21,332 nt of DNA from a virus. Of the stretch, positions 13,047 to 21,332 are shown piece by piece (within the stretch, counting starts at the first letter, position 1; the number at the start of each line of letters is the position of its first letter). The stretch lies in the IMG/VR virus record IMGVR_UViG_3300014499_000196, positions 1-21,332 of that record; one strand, given 5' to 3'. The position numbers and the translations under genes are program-made. The notes beneath the pieces are model-generated. The model was not told the DNA's origin and did not search any database. It saw nothing but the letters and a program-made list of their open reading frames with translations.

Positions 13047-15580
13047 GCGGGCACGTACGCAAGCACGGGCGCTGCCGTCGAGAGATTGCCAGTATAACCG
13101 TTCAACTCGAACATCAAGCGCGCTTTCGTGACCGTCGTGCTTGTGTTGACGTAACTCCCTGACACCACGAAGGCAACACCTGAACTACTCGGCCCGCCGA
13201 CCTGTGCGTTCAGTGAATAGATATAGGTTTGCGGGTATTGCCCCACCGACACACCGCTGCCACGGTCAGCGACAATCGACCATCGAGGCAGACCACCGGC
13301 CAACGATGGCATGTTCAGTTGATACGAAAACGAATACGTTCCCGGCAAGAATGGAAATGAACCCGACAATGCGCGGCACGGATTGCTATCATTGAGGAAC
13401 TGCATGATACCGTTATTCTCGTTGGCGTTGCGGGAGATATAGAATGCAACGTTGTCGATATACGAGAACGACCACGTTAGCGAATAGGGACTGACAGCAC
13501 GGTTGTTACCATCATACACGGTCCCTTGCAGAAAGAACGAGTCGGGAATGATATTCGATGCAGGTGTGTTCTGCACCGGCACTGGGCCATTCAACATATA
13601 GTAGCTTGAAAGCTGCGTCGGGCCAGCAAAGCCTTGCGCAGCAGCGGTTCGCCCAGCAATGTAATTGATGCCACCGTAGTACGCGTGATCGATGAACGGT
13701 CGTGGTGCGGTTGCGAACACCTGTTGCTCGATGCGATCAACGCCTTCTTGCAATGTTAGCAGCACGCGGATCGCACGCATCTGCTTCAACCCTTGCACCG
13801 TCGAGAGATCGAGATCGCTGCCCGACGTACGGCTTATCTTCTGCCCTGCGACCTGCGTCGATACATAATCAATGAACCGATAACCGTCATACGACTTCGC
13901 TGCGCCTTCCATCACTTGAAACCACTGACCGGCGCGGGCCAAGTCGGACGGATACACCTTGAAGAACGAGATCGACGGTTGCGGATACGCGTTGCTTGCA
14001 AGCCACGCTGCGCCGTACTGTCCGAGTGTCGTGGTTGATAACAGTACCGAGTTCGTGATCTTCTTCTCACGTGTACCGTATAGCGCTTGCGACGTTGAAT
14101 CTTTGAATGCGCCGTACACCTGCACACCGTTGAGCGTTCCACCGTATAGTGCAATGATGTTGTAAATGCTACGTGACGAGTTCTGTACTTGATATTCGTA
14201 TATCGTTTCGTCTTTGAACTCGACGATGCAGTTCGTTGGTGTCTGCGCTCCGGGTGCGAAGAAAGATGGCCCGGTGACGAGTCCGGGGTCTTGCTGCGGC
14301 TGAATGACAACTGACGGCAGCGTTCCAGCGATGCCGCCGCGCACCCACCATTCGTATATCTGCCCGCTAACGTCAGTGATTTGCTTCACGACCGCATCGA
14401 TGCACGTGTTGAGTTCTTGCCCGTCGAACGTTAAGCCGTCGAGTGCTAATGGAATCGATGCGACGTAACTTGATCCAAACATCATATTGTCGAGATACGT
14501 TCCGAGGAGATGAATAAGATACGTGTCGGCGTTCATCGATCCGCCGATCTGCGTATTCACCCCGTTGATGATCTCGAAAGATACCGTCGCGCCAGGTGTT
14601 AGTATCTCAGAGACGATGGCGTAAGCCATCTGCGTTGACCAGCCTTCGGTTTGGATCGTAATCGTTTCACTGTCGTTTGAGTTGAACTGCTGCGGATCGA
14701 TCTCGATGATTCGGCCATCATACCAGGGATACTTCGACGCACCAAGATACAACTGTACTCGGTATTGGTAATCACACCACCCTTGATCGACGAACTGCCG
14801 CTTCAGCACGAACGATCCTTGCCCGCTGCCGCCGTTCACCACATCTTCAAACGAAAACGCAATCACGTCTTGCGGCACGATGACGATGTTACCGTTCAGA
14901 TCGTACACCACAAGCCGATACTTGGGCGGCACGTCAAGACCGGCTTCAATGACCGGAACGATTACCGGCGCATTCGATACAAGGAACACAAGCGCTGACG
15001 TGATGCCATCGGTGCTACCCGAGAACGTCGTCGTGTTGCCGCCCGTGCCGCTGCCCGTGTACTGCCGATGCGCGGCCCAGCCGCTTGCAATGTGGCCGCT
15101 TTGCGTCGAGATCGTGCCGTCTTGCGTCCAACCGCTGCCGCTTGTAACCGATTGCGTAGCGCTATTGTTCGTCACAAATGATAATGCGAGGCTACTTTGC
15201 GTGTACGCGAGAACAGGATCGACGAACGGGTTGCCGCTTTGACTCGACAAGCATTCGCTTGCACCAACAATGACCGTGCCGCTAACTTCGTAAACAACTG
15301 CAAGCCAACCGTACGGGCCATTCGTAAACGGTTCGACGGTCGCACTTAATGCATCGGTCGCAGTCACTTCCTTCAGTGTAATCTCACCAAAGAAGCCGCT
15401 ACTGAACGGCGCTTTGCTAACTACAGTCCAACCGCTGCCTTGATTCAAACCTTCATACGCTGAACCCATTGCAACCAATGTGTTACCAACACTAGGGTTT
15501 GCTGCAAGCGTAACCGGCAGATTGCCCGTTCCCGCATCCGATGATTGCGCCAATGCAAACTGAACGATACTTAAAGCCAT
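13043..15580 (-). CDS. Tail hub / baseplate protein (Tal-like)
   Basis: The 845-aa product follows the Dit gene, the usual place of the central tail hub. Residues 1-203 form a beta-rich domain with two GSGWT motifs (near 48 and 148). From about 218 to 600 the pattern resembles siphovirus hub proteins: YRLVVYDLNGN, SFEDVVNGGSGQGSFVLKR, WYDGRIIEID, TIQTEGW. A helical linker (about 605-640, QGLKQMRAIRVLLTLQEG) leads to a C-terminal jelly-roll-like region (about 690-845) that may be a carbohydrate-binding module. No peptidase or lysozyme motif is recognised. The ATG overlaps the Dit gene's end by 10 bp and has GGTGA about six bases upstream. The hub role rests on gene order and general resemblance; the additional domains are inferred. 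Confidence 0.7.
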   Translation of the reverse strand: MALSIVQFALAQSSDAGTGNLPVTLAANPSVGNTLVAMGSAYEGLNQGSGWTVVSKAPFSSGFFGEITLKEVTATDALSATVEPFTNGPYGWLAVVYEVSGTVIVGASECLSSQSGNPFVDPVLAYTQSSLALSFVTNNSATQSVTSGSGWTQDGTISTQSGHIASGWAAHRQYTGSGTGGNTTTFSGSTDGITSALVFLVSNAPVIVPVIEAGLDVPPKYRLVVYDLNGNIVIVPQDVIAFSFEDVVNGGSGQGSFVLKRQFVDQGWCDYQYRVQLYLGASKYPWYDGRIIEIDPQQFNSNDSETITIQTEGWSTQMAYAIVSEILTPGATVSFEIINGVNTQIGGSMNADTYLIHLLGTYLDNMMFGSSYVASIPLALDGLTFDGQELNTCIDAVVKQITDVSGQIYEWWVRGGIAGTLPSVVIQPQQDPGLVTGPSFFAPGAQTPTNCIVEFKDETIYEYQVQNSSRSIYNIIALYGGTLNGVQVYGAFKDSTSQALYGTREKKITNSVLLSTTTLGQYGAAWLASNAYPQPSISFFKVYPSDLARAGQWFQVMEGAAKSYDGYRFIDYVSTQVAGQKISRTSGSDLDLSTVQGLKQMRAIRVLLTLQEGVDRIEQQVFATAPRPFIDHAYYGGINYIAGRTAAAQGFAGPTQLSSYYMLNGPVPVQNTPASNIIPDSFFLQGTVYDGNNRAVSPYSLTWSFSYIDNVAFYISRNANENNGIMQFLNDSNPCRALSGSFPFLPGTYSFSYQLNMPSLAGGLPRWSIVADRGSGVSVGQYPQTYIYSLNAQVGGPSSSGVAFVVSGSYVNTSTTVTKARLMFELNGYTGNLSTAAPVLAYVPA

Positions 15581-16452
15581 CGATCAGTCACCGTTGTGCT
15601 GAACGTATACGCCCCACCACTGCCAGCAGCGAAACCATACGACAGTGTTGGTGTGATGCCGGGATCGATGAACGGGAACCATTCAGTCAGGTCATAGTCA
15701 TTCGAGAAGTCGGTGATGGCGCAATACTGCAAGGCGTTCGTTGCTGGGCCACCGGCTGTATACACCGCCGCGATGCTGCGCGTGTTCGGTCGCGGATCGC
15801 AGGTAATGACGAGTGTCGATCCCGCCACCATCGTGAGCATCGAGAACTTCACGCCCAGCGTCAACCCGCCGTAGGTGATCTCGACGTATGGCCCCGCGCC
15901 GACCGTTGCAGCGCCAGCAGTGAACGTCAAGACCGGATACGTGCGCACGTTGCCTGTGGTGGTTAATGGTAATGTGTTCGTGCTGACGCCCGACGCTGCC
16001 GTGTTGCTGTGCGTTGTCGTCGTCGGTGTCGGTGACAGATAGCGCGGATCATCGGCAAAGAACTTCAAGACCCAATCGGCATAGCGGAAGCCGAAGGCGT
16101 CTTGGAAGAACTTGTGTTCAAACGATTCGAGGTACGCCATGATGTATTGCTGCGCTCCAACGAACAGCGCTTGCCGCCCCTTCGCTTGTAGCGCGGCGAG
16201 AAGTCTGCGCTCCGCTTCGAGATCAGTAGCAGACGATAACACGTTCCCGAGACTGCCGGTGATCATCGATCCGACTGCCCCGCCGATCTCGATGGTACGA
16301 CCGTTCATCGACGTATTCGGTGCGATCTGCTCGCCCCAATTAAACGGTATCTTCTTCTTGTCGAAGGCGAGCGTCAGTGTGCGCGAAGTCTCTTGGAACG
16401 TCACGGGGAAGGTATAGGTCCCGAATGATAATTGCGGCAGCGGTTGATACAC
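15571..16452 (-). CDS. Distal tail protein (Dit-like)
   Basis: The 293-aa product is placed immediately after the tape measure gene, where siphoviruses encode Dit. The N-terminal half (GRTIEIGGAVG, LLAALQAKGRQALFVGAQQY, ADWVLKFFADDPRYLS) has the beta-helix-beta pattern of Dit N-terminal domains that build the ring at the tail end. A Thr/Ser-rich linker (about 140-165) separates it from a beta-sandwich C-terminal half. The start is GTG at 16450-16452 directly after the tape measure TAG, with a run of five G nine bases upstream. It would join tail tube and hub. Family assignment rests on position plus fold-like pattern. Confidence 0.72.
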   Translation of the reverse strand: MYQPLPQLSFGTYTFPVTFQETSRTLTLAFDKKKIPFNWGEQIAPNTSMNGRTIEIGGAVGSMITGSLGNVLSSATDLEAERRLLAALQAKGRQALFVGAQQYIMAYLESFEHKFFQDAFGFRYADWVLKFFADDPRYLSPTPTTTTHSNTAASGVSTNTLPLTTTGNVRTYPVLTFTAGAATVGAGPYVEITYGGLTLGVKFSMLTMVAGSTLVITCDPRPNTRSIAAVYTAGGPATNALQYCAITDFSNDYDLTEWFPFIDPGITPTLSYGFAAGSGGAYTFSTTVTDRWL

Positions 16453-19400
16453 CTAGAAGTTCCCCCGCCCGACCATCGATGATTGCGTACGCGCAACGAT
16501 CTGCTGCTGCCGACCGTACTCGTCGAAGATCGGTTTGAATGCGTTCCTCAACGCTGTCTGATCGACGGTCCCATGCACCGCCGCGATGTTCACAGTGAAT
16601 GACGATGCATGCCGGTCAGGGTTTGTCGTCGGCGTGTTGCCTAACGTGCTGTTGCCGCCACCCGTTACGTTATAGCCGCCCGCAGGCGTGACCGACGTGC
16701 CGTTGCCGAACAGTTGTGCGAGGTTCACATTCGTCGCACCGCCTAACAACTGCTGCATTTGATTCGCCATATTACCACCCGCGCCGGTGATCGCTGCCAT
16801 CGCTGTATTCGCGTCGTTCACTAGCTGCTGCCATTGTAAATCAACGCCGTTCGCTAAGTCCAAGATGCCGTTCTTGCCGTTCACGATTGACGTTGCGCCG
16901 GTGAACTCTTTGAGTAAGTTCGCCGATAGTCCCTTACCACCCGATGCGATGTACGAACTGATCTGCTGCAAGATACCGGTTGAATCACCGGCAGCGGGCG
17001 TGTACTGCGTACCGTTTGCGAGATCGCCCGAACCGCCCTGAAGATTGGCAATCGCCTGACCATACGCTTCACCGTTGATCGTTGCGTTCGTCTGATCGGG
17101 CGTGGTGTTGTCACTCGGCTTCTTTGGCCCAATGAAACTACCGATGATGGAACCGATGAATGTTCCGATTGCTTGGCCCGGTAAACCCCCAAAGGTTTGA
17201 CCAAGCTGACCACCAATCGAGGCGAACTGGTTTGAGTCAGAACGCCCACCACCGATCTTATTTGCAATATCGACACTAACTGTCTGTTCTAATGAACCGA
17301 GTGCTGCTGTAAGTGACTCTTGGCCGGAAGCCACCTTTTCGAGATTTGACGCTAAAGAATGCCCTATATTGTAGAACATTTCACCCGACGACCCAGCACC
17401 CGGCCCCGTATCACTCTTACTTGTAAGCGCACCGACAATAGCGATAATAGCAGTACCGGCTTGCGATGAGTCCAATCCCTTTGCGACAGCCTTCGAGTGT
17501 GCAGACGCGTTCTGATTGATAATCGAATCTGACGGCACAGCTTGCCGCTGGGTCGAACTCGGCATCACGTCGCCAGGATCACTCGGCCCGTAGTTACCGG
17601 TGCCGAAGCCGTAGTTGTTTGCACCCGCACTGTCTTGTGCTGTCCCGTACGTGTTTGCACCAATTACACTGCCGCCACCATCGCTTCCGCCGCTACCACC
17701 AAGTAATGATGCAAGCGGGTTATCGCTCGCACTGTTCGCTGATTGCTTCATCGATTGAACGAGCAACTTCAACTGAGCATCAATGTCGGCAATGAACGTT
17801 GACGCATCAACACCGGCTTGCACCATTGCGCTTGATAATGTGCCTGCCGTTTGCACCAATGCAGACGATGACGGGATGACATTCTGCACCCCCGTCTGTA
17901 CTGCGCTCGCTGTGTCGGCTTTGCTAAGGGTTTGTCTGCCACTCCTTGCGACACTGCTGGGCAGGCTCACGTCACCCGGATCACCGCCTCCGCTTGTATC
18001 ATTACCAAGGAAGCCACCCGGCAGCGATCCCGGTGTGTTTCCACCGGTGCCGAAGTTCGCATCCGTTGCGCCGCCAGTTCCGCTGCTTGTCCCCTTGCCG
18101 AATAGGCCCAAGACTTGATTTACAAGTCCGCTGACACCCGCACCGGCACCCTGCCCGCCCGCGATTGCCGCAATGATCTTCGTTGTGGCATAGATGCCGA
18201 TCAACGTCCCTGCGATCTCGCCGATCTTTGATAATCCGGCGTTGAACCCGGCATTCATGTTGTTGTTCAGGTCGTTCGCTTTGGCGACGAGATCGGCTGA
18301 CTTGCCACTGTTTATCTCGTTCATCGTGGGCAGATCGTGCGTTACTTGCAAAAGCGGCACCGCGCCCTGCAATGGTTGTAAGCTGTCGGTTACGAGTTTG
18401 ATCTTCGCAATGCCGAGTCCAAACACGTCGAGTAACGACACGACGATGTTGTAAAGCGTGATGAACACGTTCACGACGCCAACAAGCACACCGAGAAGCA
18501 AGTCGATCACCGGGCGCATTGCATCGAATATCTGCGCAACGGTATCGATGACCTTACCTAAGATAACGAGAATGTCGTTGAACGACTTCGACTTCTCGAA
18601 CAGCGAGACGAAGATAGCGACAAGCGGGTTCACGCCCTCTTGTATCAAATTGATGGCGTCCATGATCGGCCCAGCGACTTGCTGTGCCATCTTCATCAAC
18701 CCGTCGTTCAGTGTCTTTGAAGTTATGTCAGTTGTCTTTTGCGCCTCTTCGAGTTTGATGGTCGATACGGCCAGTGCAGCTTGTGCTGTCGTCTGTGCCG
18801 CCGTCGCGTTGTTCACATCCGTCTGTAGTTTCAGCAGCATCGTGTCAGATGCATGAAGGCTGTCGGTTGCTTCTTTTAGCTGCTCCTGTGCCATCGTTGC
18901 AGCTTTGGTTGCTGCGTCCGCATCGATCTGCGCGTTCGTATGATCGGCAGTCGCATCGGCTATCGCCCGCGCTTGTGCCTTCGCGCCTGTTGGGTCAGGG
19001 CCAAGCGTCTCTGCGTCGGCCACCGACTTCTGCGCATTAACACGTGCCTTCACCGTCGCATCTTGCGAGTTGGTCAGATCGTTTTGGAGTTTCGCAGCTT
19101 GGGAGAGAATGTCGAGTTTGGTCTGTTCGAGTTTGGCAAGTTTCTCGTTATGAACGATCTGCTGCTGACCCGATGCAACGATCTCGCGCGTCGTATCCAA
19201 GATTGCATCGTCAACCGCCTTCAATCGGACGGCAGTCGGTAATGCTGAATCTTCCGCTTGCGACTTATCGAACGTTCCCGGTGCGGCTTGACGCTCCTCA
19301 CGAAACTTTTGAATCTTCAGCGCTTCTTGTTGCGCCTTCAGCGTTTCGTTGTCGTAATCTTTGCCGTACGAGTTCGCAGCTTCGCGATCTCGCTTCTTTT

Positions 19401-21332
19401 CCTTCGGGTCTTTCGCTTTCGCTTCGAGTGCGTTTACGGCTTGCTTGTTGCGCAGGTCTTGCGCGGCTTCATTGCGTTCTTGTTGTTGCAGCTTCATGGT
19501 CGCTGCGATCTGTTGACCGTATAGCGCAACCGCGCGCTGCATCTTGTCGTATGTGTCGATCTTGCCAAGCATCGCCTGTGCAAGCGCGAGTTGTGACAGT
19601 TGCAGTTCGGTCTTGCGGATCGCCTCTTGATACGGGTACAGGCTTTCTTTCAGTGCATCGAGTGCATCCGAGTTTGCCGTACTCTTGACTGCGGGCGGGG
19701 TTGTGTGATGACCGCCCTTTCTTTCGCGCTCCTCTGCTTCTTTCTTACGATTCGCAAGATATGCAGCTTCATTATCAGCGGCACGCTTTCGGCGTTCACC
19801 TTCAGCAAGTTCAACTGCGTGCAGATCGGCATCGGGCGTCGATGATGGTGACTGATCACCCGGCGCAGTACCAACGTTTGCGGCAAGTGACCCTTGCGCT
19901 TTAGCAAGTGCCTCGGCTGTGCGTTTCGCGTCGTTAGCTTGATCCTGCGCCGTGTTGTATTTGTTCCACTTGTCGGTTGCGTTTTCGATTGCCCGCCCGA
20001 CCCATTCAAAACCTTGCGCCAGCTTTTCGACGCCAGCAACATAGAGATCGAACCCACTCCAAAACGCAACAAACTGCGCTAACGGACCCAAGACACCCAT
20101 TATGGCGTCACGACACCCGTTCCAGTTCGTCCAAAGTGCGTACACTGCTGCTGCAAGTGCAACAGCACCCGCGACAACCAATCCCCAGGGATTCGCTAAC
20201 AGTAGTATGTTCTCGCCTTCGGTAAGCAAGATCAGAACGGTGTACGCGTCACGCAGTATGGTGATCGCTTTCGTTACCTGTCCGATTGCTGCCACCGCGC
20301 CAGTGAACAGCATCTTCGCATTCACGCCGAGAATGACAATGCCGAGTGCTGTGAGTGCCGGTGCAAGATGATCTTTAATGCCTGTCACCATATCGGTAAT
20401 GACAGGGATGATCCTATTGTTCAGATCGAGTAACGCTTTCAACGCGTCTATTACATCATCAGCAGCATCTTTGAACGCAGAGAACGCATCGGGATTGTCA
20501 AGAACTGCTTTCGCTAAATCAACCCATGCTTGCCACAACAACCCAAGTTGCGTTTGCATATCATCAAACGCCGAACCAAGAACCGACTTCGCATAATACG
20601 CGATTGCCTGAAACGCATCGACGATACGCGTCCAAAACTGTTTAATAATCTCGCCGAGTTCAAAGACAATCGTTTTCATTCCGCCGAAATTGGTCGCCCA
20701 GGCTACGGCGAGCGCACCGACAACCGGCACAAGGCCGGTGATGATGCTCGACATTTCGAGCAGACTGTCAAGTGCTTCTTTGTTGATCAAACTGCCCAGG
20801 ATCGGGCGGAACGCCATCAAGCCATCTTCTGCCAGCAACGCAGCGCCGCCGATAGCCGTGAAGATCACCGCGAGTTTCGTGTCGTCAGACAATCGCTCGA
20901 AGGCGGCATAGGTGTCTTGCACTGCCTGGGCGATGGCTTTGAACGCCCCCGCGAATGGCGCGATGAACGACGCGTAAAAGACCTTCGAGGTAAAGGCGAG
21001 TTGATTCATCTTCATCTGAAGGTTGTCAAGTGCGGTGACTGCTCCGCCACCTAACACCCCGCCCGCTTTATCTGCGGATTCTTCAAGTGCTGTGAGTGCG
21101 TCACCGCCTTCGACGAGAATCGGGATAAGCTGTCTGCCTGCGCGCCCGAACGCGTACATGGCAAGATCGTCACGTTCGGCGGAGGTTGATAATCCGCGCA
21201 TCGCGTTCGAGACTTGCTCGATGTTGGTCGAAGCGGACTGATCGACCATCTTCTTCGGATCGAGTCCGTTACGTGAGAAGAGATCGTTGCCTTTACCGCG
21301 CTGCGCTGCCTCTTCGAGTTTGCGGTTGAACA
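16453..21332 (-). CDS. Tail tape measure protein (5' end outside window)
   Basis: At least 1,625 residues are visible and the frame stays open to the window edge. The ATG at 21249 is internal: RKLEEAAQRGKG... reads through upstream of it without a stop. The N-terminal part has the TP901-type tape measure signature (LAMYAFGRAGRQLIPIL). Hydrophobic segments follow, including NPWGLVVAGAVALAAAVYAL (plus 20130-20192). A long charged coiled-coil region lies at about 18750-19900, with another membrane-like stretch at about 18420-18700. The Gly/Ser/Asn-rich C-terminal third has a repeated DPGDV element (about 17965-17985 and 17563-17580) and a glycine-zipper stretch (GQAIGTFIGSIIGSFIG, about 17127-17180). 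It sets tail length and helps DNA enter the cell. No lytic domain is recognised in the visible part. Confidence 0.93.
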   Translation of the reverse strand, partial: FNRKLEEAAQRGKGNDLFSRNGLDPKKMVDQSASTNIEQVSNAMRGLSTSAERDDLAMYAFGRAGRQLIPILVEGGDALTALEESADKAGGVLGGGAVTALDNLQMKMNQLAFTSKVFYASFIAPFAGAFKAIAQAVQDTYAAFERLSDDTKLAVIFTAIGGAALLAEDGLMAFRPILGSLINKEALDSLLEMSSIITGLVPVVGALAVAWATNFGGMKTIVFELGEIIKQFWTRIVDAFQAIAYYAKSVLGSAFDDMQTQLGLLWQAWVDLAKAVLDNPDAFSAFKDAADDVIDALKALLDLNNRIIPVITDMVTGIKDHLAPALTALGIVILGVNAKMLFTGAVAAIGQVTKAITILRDAYTVLILLTEGENILLLANPWGLVVAGAVALAAAVYALWTNWNGCRDAIMGVLGPLAQFVAFWSGFDLYVAGVEKLAQGFEWVGRAIENATDKWNKYNTAQDQANDAKRTAEALAKAQGSLAANVGTAPGDQSPSSTPDADLHAVELAEGERRKRAADNEAAYLANRKKEAEERERKGGHHTTPPAVKSTANSDALDALKESLYPYQEAIRKTELQLSQLALAQAMLGKIDTYDKMQRAVALYGQQIAATMKLQQQERNEAAQDLRNKQAVNALEAKAKDPKEKKRDREAANSYGKDYDNETLKAQQEALKIQKFREERQAAPGTFDKSQAEDSALPTAVRLKAVDDAILDTTREIVASGQQQIVHNEKLAKLEQTKLDILSQAAKLQNDLTNSQDATVKARVNAQKSVADAETLGPDPTGAKAQARAIADATADHTNAQIDADAATKAATMAQEQLKEATDSLHASDTMLLKLQTDVNNATAAQTTAQAALAVSTIKLEEAQKTTDITSKTLNDGLMKMAQQVAGPIMDAINLIQEGVNPLVAIFVSLFEKSKSFNDILVILGKVIDTVAQIFDAMRPVIDLLLGVLVGVVNVFITLYNIVVSLLDVFGLGIAKIKLVTDSLQPLQGAVPLLQVTHDLPTMNEINSGKSADLVAKANDLNNNMNAGFNAGLSKIGEIAGTLIGIYATTKIIAAIAGGQGAGAGVSGLVNQVLGLFGKGTSSGTGGATDANFGTGGNTPGSLPGGFLGNDTSGGGDPGDVSLPSSVARSGRQTLSKADTASAVQTGVQNVIPSSSALVQTAGTLSSAMVQAGVDASTFIADIDAQLKLLVQSMKQSANSASDNPLASLLGGSGGSDGGGSVIGANTYGTAQDSAGANNYGFGTGNYGPSDPGDVMPSSTQRQAVPSDSIINQNASAHSKAVAKGLDSSQAGTAIIAIVGALTSKSDTGPGAGSSGEMFYNIGHSLASNLEKVASGQESLTAALGSLEQTVSVDIANKIGGGRSDSNQFASIGGQLGQTFGGLPGQAIGTFIGSIIGSFIGPKKPSDNTTPDQTNATINGEAYGQAIANLQGGSGDLANGTQYTPAAGDSTGILQQISSYIASGGKGLSANLLKEFTGATSIVNGKNGILDLANGVDLQWQQLVNDANTAMAAITGAGGNMANQMQQLLGGATNVNLAQLFGNGTSVTPAGGYNVTGGGNSTLGNTPTTNPDRHASSFTVNIAAVHGTVDQTALRNAFKPIFDEYGRQQQIVARTQSSMVGRGNF

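Noticed and set aside
21247-21249. ATG at 21249 as the true start of the tape measure protein
   Set aside because: The frame remains open and protein-like to the window edge, so this Met is internal.
1-21332. High frequency of GATC tetramers
   Set aside because: Sampled stretches vary from near expectation (12001-12600) to about fourfold above (1-600); without a full count and background model it cannot be told from codon preference.
1-21332. CRISPR array, tRNA, rRNA, integrase, attachment site or transposase
   Set aside because: Looked for and not seen; the only regular repeats are the iterons and the 10-bp array.

Overview
The window is part of a double-stranded DNA phage (or prophage) of the long-tailed siphovirus type. 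It carries a tape measure protein, a Dit-like distal tail protein, a tail hub, a sugar-binding tip protein and an amidase endolysin beside a self-contained DNA replication operon. There are no tRNA or rRNA genes, insertion sequences, CRISPR arrays or an integrase. Genes are packed tightly with 1-10 nt start/stop overlaps, and GTG and TTG starts are frequent. The host cannot be named from the sequence; the moderate-to-high GC only says 'bacterial'.

Layout. (1) 1-7578, minus strand, read right to left: a replication operon. It runs winged-helix initiator, DnaC-like helicase loader with a dead P-loop, DnaB-type helicase, DnaG-type primase, gp32-like ssDNA-binding protein, a 43-aa zinc-knuckle protein, family A DNA polymerase, a small unknown protein, a Cas4/RecB-like Fe-S nuclease, and a further gene whose ATG sits at the window edge. 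(2) 7579-7834: divergent control region with a terminator-like hairpin and an array of 10-bp repeats containing two 13-bp palindromes exactly 30 bp apart. (3) 7835-10766, plus strand: two small unknown proteins, a SNF2-family helicase with a HARP-like N-terminus, a small helix-turn-helix protein and a small unknown protein. (4) 10763-21332, minus strand, read right to left: tape measure protein (5' end outside the window), Dit, tail hub, tail tip with an F5/8 type C domain, an open frame with no normal start, amidase endolysin, and a 51-aa protein. The plus early block and the minus late block collide at 10763-10766, where their stop codons overlap.

How it works together. The initiator gene carries palindromic iterons inside its own coding sequence, the arrangement of the lambda O gene, so this is the probable origin. 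The next gene (loader) and the one after it (DnaB) complete a lambda O-P-DnaB-like pathway in which the phage supplies its own helicase, primase, SSB and polymerase. The late operon builds the tail and ends with lysis.

The most interesting points are the origin inside the initiator gene, the degenerate loader, the 10-bp operator array, and the frame at 11547-11858 that has no ATG, GTG or TTG start and lies directly behind, and in frame with, the amber stop of the tail tip gene.
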